Shown one piece after another: positions 1 to 5,086 of a DNA stretch of 5,086 nt. The DNA is from an uncultured Clostridia bacterium (GTDB taxonomy: Bacteria > Bacillota > Clostridia > Peptostreptococcales > Anaerovoracaceae): positions 1-5,086 of the forward strand of contig CALBZG010000136.1 of the NCBI GenBank assembly GCA_937889655.1. Direction: 5' to 3'. The translations under genes were made by a program, and so were the position numbers. Numbering within the stretch: position 1 is the stretch's first letter; each line of letters opens with the position of its first letter. The notes beneath the pieces were generated by a model, which had not been told where the DNA came from, made no database searches, and saw only the letters and a program-made list of their open reading frames with translations.

Positions 1-59
1 ATAATAAAAAATGGAACAGCGATCACTCTCGCCACTGTCAATTTATTAGGTAAATTCAT
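1..59 (-). CDS. pgsA: PgsA, CDP-diacylglycerol--glycerol-3-phosphate 3-phosphatidyltransferase (N-terminal fragment)
   Basis: Only the first 19 codons are in the window; the gene runs off the left edge. The visible peptide begins MNLPNKLTVAR and continues VIAVPFFI. This matches the conserved start of bacterial PgsA: an N-terminal NLPNxLTxxR segment leading into the first membrane helix. The family is an integral membrane enzyme that transfers phosphatidyl from CDP-diacylglycerol to glycerol-3-phosphate, the committed step to phosphatidylglycerol and cardiolipin. The CDP-alcohol phosphotransferase active-site motif lies further in and is not visible. The start is well supported by a GGAGGGG Shine-Dalgarno (65-71, minus strand) 5 nt before the ATG. 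The gene lies 20 nt downstream of rimO in the same direction with no terminator between them, so it is probably the third gene of the ftsK-rimO-pgsA operon, an order known from Firmicutes. Identification rests on a short but distinctive peptide plus context. Confidence 0.88.
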   Translation of the reverse strand, partial: MNLPNKLTVARVIAVPFFI

Positions 60-79
60 TCCGGCCCCTCCAATATTTT

Positions 80-1402
80 TTATAATGAATTCAAAACGAT
101 GCCCACCAGATCATAATCGAATGCATCGACGATCCTCGCATTGACGATGTCTCCCGGCTGCAACGGTTTCTCAGAAGTCAATATCACGCTATTGTCAATT
201 TCCGGCGCATCATACCGGCTTCGCCCGTAGTAAGAACCATCTTCATCCGATCCTTCTATTATGACTTCAAGGATTTTCCCGAGAAGCTTTTGATTGTTCT
301 CCAAAGATATTTCAAGTTGTTTGCGCATAATGGCATCCCGGCGGATCTGCTTTTCTTCGTCCGGAACATGGTTCGGAAAGACGGCGGCAGGAGTGCCTTC
401 CTCGGGAGAGTATGCAAATACGCCCAGACGCTCAAATTTTAGCTTTCCAGCCATTTTTAGAAGCTCCTCGAAATCTTCTTCAGTCTCGCCGGGGAACCCT
501 GTAATCAGCGTTGTTCTGATGTGGATATCGGGGATTTTATTTCGTAGGGCATTCACAGTCTCCACTATAGATTGTTGTGTGGACCTTCTTTTCATCGAAT
601 TGAGGATATTATCCGAAAGATGCTGGACGGGCATATCGATATAATGGCATATTTTTTTTTCGGAAGCCATCACATCCATCAGATCATCGGTGATTTTATC
701 CTCATAGCAGTACATCAGTCGGATCCACCGGATATTTTCCAGCCCGCACAGCTCCCTGAGCAATTCCGGAAGCCTTGATTCACCGTACAGATCATAGCCG
801 TAATTTGTAACATCCTGAGCGATCAGAATCAATTCTCTGCAGCCTTTTTTACCAAGATCCGCGGCCTCCTCAATGATCGACTCATAATCTCTGCTTCTGT
901 AGTGGCCTCTGATCTGGGGGATCACACAGTACGCACAGCTGTTATCGCAGCCTTCAGATAGCCTTAATGTCACACTAAAAGGTCTTTCTTCCAGTTTGCG
1001 GGCGGTAAATTCCTCAAACGTCTCAGGACATGGGGCGAAATGTTTTTCTCTTGAATTGCGATGATAATTATCAAGAATACCTGGAAGAGCACTATAATCA
1101 TTGACACCGATAAAGATGTCGACTTCCGGCATTTCCTGGAAGAGTTCATCTCCGTAACGCATGGAAAGACATCCTGCCACGATGAGTATCGTTTCAGGAT
1201 CTATTGTTTCAGCTATCTCAATGATCCTATTGATGGATTCTCTTTTAGCATCATTAATAAATCCGCAGGTATTGATCACGACGGCTTCAGCCTGTAAGAT
1301 ATCATCCACAATAAGATGGCCCGCTTCCTCAAGGATACCGCATGCATGTTCGCTGTCGTTGAAGTTTTTCGGACACCCCAATGTATCAAAATATATTTTC
1401 AT
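80..1402 (-). CDS. rimO: RimO, ribosomal protein S12 methylthiotransferase (radical SAM)
   Basis: RimO is a cytoplasmic radical-SAM enzyme with two [4Fe-4S] clusters that adds a methylthio group to the beta carbon of a conserved aspartate of ribosomal protein S12. The 440 residues match the usual family length. The N-terminal UPF0004 (MTTase) domain spans about 1-105, with cluster cysteines at C10 (TLGCPKN), C46 (NTCGFI) and C78 (AGCLSMRYG). The radical-SAM core follows (about 140-370), with its CxxxCxxC motif at C152, C156 and C159. A TRAM domain closes the protein (about 373-439). The segment YYGRSRYDAPEID (391-403) is typical of RimO and argues against the related tRNA enzymes MiaB and MtaB. 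The ATG is preceded by AAGGAT with an 8-nt spacer (1411-1416, minus strand). The gene starts 17 nt after the ftsK stop and ends 20 nt before pgsA, so co-transcription is likely. An A9 run in the sense strand (652-660) covers codons for E-K-K-I near residue 250; the frame is intact. Confidence 0.97.
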   Translation of the reverse strand: MKIYFDTLGCPKNFNDSEHACGILEEAGHLIVDDILQAEAVVINTCGFINDAKRESINRIIEIAETIDPETILIVAGCLSMRYGDELFQEMPEVDIFIGVNDYSALPGILDNYHRNSREKHFAPCPETFEEFTARKLEERPFSVTLRLSEGCDNSCAYCVIPQIRGHYRSRDYESIIEEAADLGKKGCRELILIAQDVTNYGYDLYGESRLPELLRELCGLENIRWIRLMYCYEDKITDDLMDVMASEKKICHYIDMPVQHLSDNILNSMKRRSTQQSIVETVNALRNKIPDIHIRTTLITGFPGETEEDFEELLKMAGKLKFERLGVFAYSPEEGTPAAVFPNHVPDEEKQIRRDAIMRKQLEISLENNQKLLGKILEVIIEGSDEDGSYYGRSRYDAPEIDNSVILTSEKPLQPGDIVNARIVDAFDYDLVGIVLNSL

Positions 1403-1419
1403 CCAAAATGATCCTTCAT

Positions 1420-3969
1420 TTATTTATCACTGCTGTTTTCAACGGACTCGCCTTTCATTGCGTAAAGATCGACTTCCGTGATCAGCACTTGCCTTGGTCT
1501 TGATCCGTCGGAGGGGCCTATGATTTTTCTGGCCTCCATCATATCGATGATCCTGGCGGCTCGGTTGTATCCTATTCTGAAACGCCTCTGAAGCATGGAA
1601 ACCGAGGCTTGACCTGAATGTACAACTGTTTCTATTGCTTCTTCCAAGAGTTCGTCTCCGTCGTCCCGGTTGTCACTGGAGTGGCCTTTTTCTATCGTTC
1701 CGATCACATCTGCGGAATATTCATTTTCCGGAAGCTGTGCTTTCACGAACTCGATCACTCTGTTGACTTCGGCATCTGATATAAAAGATCCCTGAACCCG
1801 GATAGGCTTATTGACATTTTGCGGACTGAAAAGCATATCGCCTTTTCCCACCAGTTTTTCAGCTCCTGACATATCCAGTATAGTTCTGGAATCGAATTGG
1901 CTCGACACGGCGAAAGCGATCCTGGAAGGGATATTCGCCTTTATAACACCCGTTATGATATCAACGGATGGTCTCTGAGTGGCCACGATGAGATGCATCC
2001 CTGCGGCTCTGGCCATTTGCGCCAGTCTGCAGATCGATTCTTCAACCTGGCTTGGCGCTACCATCATCAGATCAGCTAACTCGTCGATGATGATCACGAT
2101 TTGAGGCAAAACGTTCTGAAGTTCCTTCCTTTTTTTCATCAGTTCGTTATAATGCTCCAAATTGCGCACAGAGACTTCGGCAAAACGTTTGTAGCGGTCG
2201 GTCATTTCGGCCACGGCCCAGTTAAGCGCTGCAGCAGCCTTTGAAGGTTCAGTCACTACTGGGACAAGAAGGTGCGGAATCCCGTTATAATTGCCAAGCT
2301 CCACCACCTTAGGGTCTATCAGGACCAGCTTCACTTCATCAGGCCTTGCTCTATAAAGCAGACTTACAATGATCGTATTGATGCAAACGCTCTTTCCGCT
2401 TCCGGTAGCGCCTGCGATCAAAAGATGCGGCATTTCCTTCAAATCAGCAACGATGGCGGTTCCGGAAATGTCTTTTCCTACGGAGAAGGCTATTTTTGAC
2501 TTTGAATTTTTAAATTCTTTTGAGCTGATAAGCTCTCTTATGGAAACAAGATTGACTCTTTCATTTTCGACTTCGATCCCCACTGCCGCCTTGCCGGGGA
2601 TAGGGGCTTCGATACGGATGCTTTTTGCTTCCAGATTCAGAGCGATATCATCCGCCAGCCTTGTTATGCTGTTTACTTTAACGCCTGTATCCGGCTGAAT
2701 TTCATATCTTGTGACGGTTGGTCCCTGTGTTACCTGGACGACTCTTGCACCTACATTAAAATTACGCAGCGTATTCTCCAGTTTTTGTGCTTTGGCTCTC
2801 AAATTTGAGCTGTCGCCGGTAGTGTCTTTGGCTTTTTCTTCACTTAACAGATCCAACGGAGGGAATTCATATTTTGCGATCATGACGTTCTTTGTCTCTT
2901 CCAGAGGAAAACTGTTTTTCAAAGAAACCGTTTCGGCCGTAACGAAAGGCTCTTTTTCGCTATCAAGACCTATCCCGTGGGGCAGATGTGAAGTCCCATC
3001 AAGGCCCATGCCGTGCTTTCTTTCCGAACTATCCCTGAACAATCCGTCGTCATTGACCATTCTGATGATTTTCATCTGTCCTTCTGTCATGCTGCCGGGA
3101 ATATATTCTGAATCTGCAGGAGCCCCCGTATTGATTACCAGTTTGGACGCCTCCGGTTTGATAGCAGCGGTCTCCAGAGCCGTTGTTGCGGCTTTGGTCA
3201 TAGCTTTTAATTCTCTTTTAGATGGAGCGTTCTCAATTTTTGTTTTATCTGTACGGTCGTTGACTGCTAAATAAGGCGGAACGTCAGGATCCCCTTGCAT
3301 AAGCCATTCCTGTGATGCGCCGTTTTTCTGCTCTCTTCGTTCTTTCATTGACTCAAAAAATTGGGAGACCGGCGTATTGACCACAAGCAGCAGACAAATC
3401 AATATGACCACCACTGAAAAAATCCACAAGCCATAGATACCCACAGCTTTTATCAAAAGACTACCTAAAAGCATACCCATGAAACCGGCATTTTGCAAAG
3501 CAACCCCACCTTCAAAAAAGGCCTTGAAACTGATAGGCCAAATATCCGGTGAGGCAATTTCGATAAATCGCGCGGAATTGATGACACAAGCCATGAGAAA
3601 AACGATAAACAGCAGAACAACAGACCTTGCAGTAATATGCACGGTTTTTTTTGCAAACAATAAAATACCGTACAGAATAAGATAGTACGGCAGTCCGAGG
3701 GCCACAACGCCGAAAAAGCCTTTGAGAAAATCAGACAGGATACGTCCGAATTCACCAGAGGCATTGGTTTGCAGAGCCACGAGAAGGAATGCGCCGGCAG
3801 CCATAATGATGATTGCCCAAATTTCATCCCGGATCCTGGAGTCCGATTCTATTATTTTTTGTGGAGCTTCATATTTAGAGGTTCTTGATGTGTTTTTATT
3901 TTTTGATCCGGGAGGTCTGCCCGGGCCTCTCTTTGACTTGGACATACAGTCACGACAAATCCCTTCCAT
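1420..3969 (-). CDS. ftsK: FtsK/SpoIIIE-family DNA translocase
   Basis: A membrane-anchored hexameric ATPase that moves chromosomal DNA across the division septum (SpoIIIE-like in Firmicutes). Of 849 residues, 1-50 form a basic tail with RGPGRPPGSKNK at 14-25, resembling an AT-hook. Hydrophobic segments lie near 50-67, 83-106, 114-132, 161-180 and 182-198, giving four or five membrane spans. A polar linker (about 200-385) contains an HGMGLD/HGIGLD duplication. The alpha domain is about 388-485 and the RecA-like beta domain about 490-750, with Walker A GATGSGKS (520-527), Walker B IVIIIDE (624-630) and the family segment ATQRPSVDIITGVIKANIPS (663-682). A C-terminal winged-helix gamma domain (about 772-832) should read polar DNA signals. 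All domains are intact; the length is close to SpoIIIE, far below E. coli FtsK. The start is uncertain: ATG at 3969 has no Shine-Dalgarno, while in-frame ATG at 3945 (MSKSKRG, residue 9) has AAGGGA only 14 nt upstream. First gene of an operon with rimO and pgsA, divergent from asd. Confidence 0.96.
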   Translation of the reverse strand: MEGICRDCMSKSKRGPGRPPGSKNKNTSRTSKYEAPQKIIESDSRIRDEIWAIIIMAAGAFLLVALQTNASGEFGRILSDFLKGFFGVVALGLPYYLILYGILLFAKKTVHITARSVVLLFIVFLMACVINSARFIEIASPDIWPISFKAFFEGGVALQNAGFMGMLLGSLLIKAVGIYGLWIFSVVVILICLLLVVNTPVSQFFESMKERREQKNGASQEWLMQGDPDVPPYLAVNDRTDKTKIENAPSKRELKAMTKAATTALETAAIKPEASKLVINTGAPADSEYIPGSMTEGQMKIIRMVNDDGLFRDSSERKHGMGLDGTSHLPHGIGLDSEKEPFVTAETVSLKNSFPLEETKNVMIAKYEFPPLDLLSEEKAKDTTGDSSNLRAKAQKLENTLRNFNVGARVVQVTQGPTVTRYEIQPDTGVKVNSITRLADDIALNLEAKSIRIEAPIPGKAAVGIEVENERVNLVSIRELISSKEFKNSKSKIAFSVGKDISGTAIVADLKEMPHLLIAGATGSGKSVCINTIIVSLLYRARPDEVKLVLIDPKVVELGNYNGIPHLLVPVVTEPSKAAAALNWAVAEMTDRYKRFAEVSVRNLEHYNELMKKRKELQNVLPQIVIIIDELADLMMVAPSQVEESICRLAQMARAAGMHLIVATQRPSVDIITGVIKANIPSRIAFAVSSQFDSRTILDMSGAEKLVGKGDMLFSPQNVNKPIRVQGSFISDAEVNRVIEFVKAQLPENEYSADVIGTIEKGHSSDNRDDGDELLEEAIETVVHSGQASVSMLQRRFRIGYNRAARIIDMMEARKIIGPSDGSRPRQVLITEVDLYAMKGESVENSSDK
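2961..3015 (-). repeat. Short imperfect direct repeat inside the FtsK linker
   Basis: Bases 2961-2979 and 2997-3015 match at 15 of 19 positions and lie exactly 36 bp (12 codons) apart. In the protein they encode HGIGLD (331-336) and HGMGLD (319-324). The in-frame spacing points to an old tandem duplication of a 12-residue unit in the unstructured linker between the membrane anchor and the motor. No function can be assigned. Confidence 0.6.
3895..3939 (-). other. AT-hook-like motif in the FtsK N-terminal tail
   Basis: Residues 11-25 of the FtsK reading frame are strongly basic and contain a GRP core (G17-R18-P19) flanked by K11, K13, R14, K23 and K25, followed by GSKNK. This resembles an AT-hook, a short minor-groove DNA-binding motif built around a GRP tripeptide flanked by basic residues. 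It lies before the first membrane helix, so it should face the cytoplasm. DNA binding is inferred from the motif only; a simple basic membrane-topology tail is the alternative. Confidence 0.5.
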
Positions 3970-3977
3970 CTAATAAT

Positions 3978-3993
3978 AATGCAAATATGCATT
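3978..3993. repeat. Inverted repeat at the predicted ftsK transcription start
   Basis: The arms AATGCA (3978-3983) and TGCATT (3988-3993) are perfectly complementary and separated by AATA. The element covers the predicted start point and the first bases of the ftsK transcript. That position would suit a repressor operator; it could also give a weak hairpin at the mRNA 5' end. No known regulator box is recognised in it, and a 6-bp repeat in AT-rich DNA can arise by chance. Confidence 0.45.
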
Positions 3994-3996
3994 CAA

Positions 3997-4005
3997 ATTA
4001 TAACA
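3997..4005 (-). promoter_or_regulatory. Extended -10 promoter element for the ftsK-rimO-pgsA operon
   Basis: On the minus strand this reads TGTTATAAT: a perfect TATAAT hexamer (3997-4002) with the upstream TGN of an extended -10 element. At the best 17-bp spacing the -35 position reads TATTTT (4020-4025), a poor match to TTGACA. A good extended -10 can work without a strong -35. Transcription would start near 3990, giving a leader of about 20 nt to ATG 3969 or about 45 nt to ATG 3945. The surroundings are AT-rich, so chance matches are possible, but position and strand fit. Confidence 0.62.
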
Positions 4006-4020
4006 TATAAGGGCTCAAAA

Positions 4021-4034
4021 AAATATTAATATTT
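4021..4034. repeat. Perfect 14-bp A/T palindrome between the divergent promoters
   Basis: AAATATTAATATTT is identical to its own reverse complement over all 14 bases; symmetry breaks at the next base pair on each side (A at 4020, G at 4035). It overlaps the -35 position of the ftsK promoter and lies about 35 bp upstream of the asd -10 element, so one bound protein could affect both directions. The composition is purely A/T, so a chance origin is possible. Confidence 0.5.
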
Positions 4035-4068
4035 GTTCATTTAAGCTTTTATATGATACGAAACCGTG

Positions 4069-4074
4069 TATAAT
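4069..4074 (+). promoter_or_regulatory. Probable -10 element of the asd promoter
   Basis: A perfect TATAAT lies 31 bp before the asd ATG, predicting a start near 4081 and a leader of about 25 nt. No convincing -35 hexamer is found at 16-18 bp spacing (for example CTTTTA at 4046-4051), and there is no TGN extension. A weaker TATGAT (4052-4057) is an alternative -10. The leader is too short to hold a lysine riboswitch or other attenuator. Confidence 0.58.
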
Positions 4075-4090
4075 AAAAGTTAATTGTTTT

Positions 4091-4098
4091 GAGGAGGT
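4091..4098 (+). promoter_or_regulatory. Strong Shine-Dalgarno sequence of asd
   Basis: GAGGAGGT is a near-complete complement of the 16S rRNA 3' end and ends 7 nt before the ATG at 4106, which fixes the asd start. It predicts efficient translation, in contrast to ftsK on the other side of the intergenic region, which lacks a well-placed site. Confidence 0.9.
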
Positions 4099-4105
4099 AT
4101 TAAAT

Positions 4106-5086
4106 ATGAACAAAAAACCAAATATCGCAATCGTAGGCGCCACAGGTTTGGTTGGCAGTACCTTCCTTAAGGTTCTCGAGGAAAGAAATTTTCCTTTTGA
4201 AAACTGCTACATGATGGCGTCTGCGAAATCTGCCGGCACCACCATTACCTTTAAAGGTAAAGAATATGTAGTGGAAGAACTGAATGAAAAAAGTTTCGAC
4301 AAGCCAATCGATATCGCCCTGTTTTCTGCCGGCGGCAGCATTTCGGAACGATTTGCGCCCATTGCGGCGGCTCACGGATGCATCGTTGTCGACAACAGCA
4401 GCGCTTGGAGAATGGATGAGAATGTCCCTCTCGTAGTTCCCGAGGTGAATCCCGAGGATCTAAAATGGCACAAAGGGATCATCGCAAATCCGAATTGCTC
4501 CACCATCCAGGCTGTGGTGGCATTGAATCCGCTGCATAAAAAATATGGGATCAAGAGGATCGTCTATTCAACCTATCAAGCGGTTTCCGGGTCCGGTCTC
4601 AAAGGCATCAAGGATTTGGAAAGCGGTCTTGCAGGCAGCGATAAGCCCCTTGCCTATGCTCACCCGATAGCCAATAACTGCCTGCCCCACATAGACGTTT
4701 TTCTTGAAAACGGCTATACAAAAGAAGAAATGAAAATGATCAACGAAACCCATAAAATTCTGGGCGACGATACTATAAGGATAACAGCAACCACCGTACG
4801 CGTTCCGGTTTTCAGCTGCCATAGCGAGTCTATCAATGTAGAACTGGATAAGCCGTTCGAAGTTAAAGAGATCAAACAGCTTCTTTCCCAATCTCCGGGT
4901 ATCGTACTTAAGGATGATCCAAGCTCCAATGTCTACCCTCTCGCCAGAGAAGCGGCAGGCACTGATCTGGTGTATGTCGGCCGGATCAGAAGGGATGATT
5001 CCGTAGAAAACGGGTTGAATCTATGGGTCGTGGCAGACAATATCCGTAAAGGCGCAGCAACAAACGCCGTTCAAATTGCAGAGGAA
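4106..5086 (+). CDS. asd: Asd, aspartate-semialdehyde dehydrogenase (3' end cut by window)
   Basis: Asd reduces L-aspartyl-4-phosphate to L-aspartate 4-semialdehyde with NADPH in the cytoplasm, at the branch to lysine/diaminopimelate and to threonine/methionine. The frame is open from the ATG to the window end: 327 codons with no stop. The family is usually about 330-370 residues and the sequence ends in the conserved C-terminal helix (KGAATNAVQIAEE), so few residues should be missing. Visible features are the NADP-binding GATGLVG (11-17), VVDNSSAWR (94-102), the catalytic cysteine C131 in NPNCSTIQ, Q158 in YQAVSGSG, and R232 and H239 in RVPVFSCH. The C-to-Q (27) and R-to-H (7) spacings equal those of the E. 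coli active-site residues C135/Q162 and R267/H274. All catalytic residues are present. The start is set by GAGGAGGT 7 nt upstream. The gene is transcribed away from ftsK and may continue into dap genes beyond the window, which cannot be seen. Confidence 0.96.
   Translation, partial: MNKKPNIAIVGATGLVGSTFLKVLEERNFPFENCYMMASAKSAGTTITFKGKEYVVEELNEKSFDKPIDIALFSAGGSISERFAPIAAAHGCIVVDNSSAWRMDENVPLVVPEVNPEDLKWHKGIIANPNCSTIQAVVALNPLHKKYGIKRIVYSTYQAVSGSGLKGIKDLESGLAGSDKPLAYAHPIANNCLPHIDVFLENGYTKEEMKMINETHKILGDDTIRITATTVRVPVFSCHSESINVELDKPFEVKEIKQLLSQSPGIVLKDDPSSNVYPLAREAAGTDLVYVGRIRRDDSVENGLNLWVVADNIRKGAATNAVQIAEE

Noticed and set aside
2483..2490. GAGAAGGC, with GAGAAGGA at 3781-3788, resembling the SpoIIIE recognition sequence GAGAAGGG.
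   Set aside because: Each matches 7 of 8 bases, a level expected by chance, and both lie in conserved coding sequence; genome-wide strand bias would be needed to support them.
2711..3274. Plus-strand open frame of 187 codons opposite the FtsK linker region.
   Set aside because: It lies wholly antisense to intact ftsK, has no recognisable domain and no evident promoter or ribosome binding site, and is explained as a shadow of the long coding frame.
3465..3827. Minus-strand 120-codon frame overlapping the FtsK membrane domain in another frame.
   Set aside because: Its hydrophobic character is a frame-shifted echo of the ftsK membrane-segment codons, and it has no independent support.
3948..3958. 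TTTGTCGTGAC on the minus strand, partly like a Spo0A box.
   Set aside because: It matches only part of the consensus, lies within or at the start of the ftsK frame, and is downstream of the predicted promoter.
3970..4105. Possible lysine riboswitch or attenuator upstream of asd.
   Set aside because: The leader after the TATAAT element is only about 25 nt, and the 136-bp region shows no terminator hairpin or conserved riboswitch core.
4100..4929. Several minus-strand frames (60-107 codons) opposite asd.
   Set aside because: All are antisense to an asd frame with every catalytic residue intact, and none resembles a known protein.
1..5086. A mobile element, defence island, CRISPR array or otherwise novel system.
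   Set aside because: Four housekeeping genes fill the window with tight spacing; there are no transposase, integrase, repeat-array or phage-like features and no unexplained long stretch.

Overview
The window carries four ordinary chromosomal housekeeping genes. Two are complete (ftsK/spoIIIE and rimO) and two are cut by the window edges (the first 19 codons of pgsA at the left; asd, probably missing only its last few codons, at the right). Gene content and order (ftsK-rimO-pgsA), strong GGAGG-type ribosome binding sites, moderate G+C and a SpoIIIE-like translocase of 849 residues all suggest a low-to-moderate G+C Firmicute, most likely a Clostridia/Eubacteriales member. That placement is an inference from gene order and protein character; no species can be named from the sequence alone.

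Layout. From about 4000 leftwards the minus strand is one tightly packed operon: ftsK (1420-3969), a 17-nt gap, rimO (80-1402), a 20-nt gap, then pgsA (from 59 leftwards). No terminator or internal promoter is visible in the two gaps, and each downstream gene has its own Shine-Dalgarno sequence. From 4106 rightwards the plus strand encodes asd, open at the window end. The only non-coding stretch of any size is the 136-bp AT-rich divergent region 3970-4105. It holds an extended -10 element for the ftsK operon, a TATAAT element and a strong Shine-Dalgarno for asd, a 6-bp inverted repeat where ftsK transcription should start, and a perfect 14-bp A/T palindrome between the two promoters.

Roles. 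FtsK pumps chromosomal DNA through the division septum. RimO methylthiolates ribosomal protein S12. PgsA makes the phosphatidylglycerophosphate precursor of phosphatidylglycerol. Asd makes aspartate semialdehyde for lysine, diaminopimelate, threonine and methionine synthesis. They are not one pathway, though FtsK, PgsA and Asd (through diaminopimelate) all touch the growing or dividing envelope.

I did not find a new biological system here. The points worth a second look are small: an AT-hook-like motif in the FtsK N-terminal tail, an unresolved FtsK start with a CxxC in the optional extension, two symmetric elements in the divergent promoter region, a duplicated segment in the FtsK linker, and an A9 tract inside rimO.
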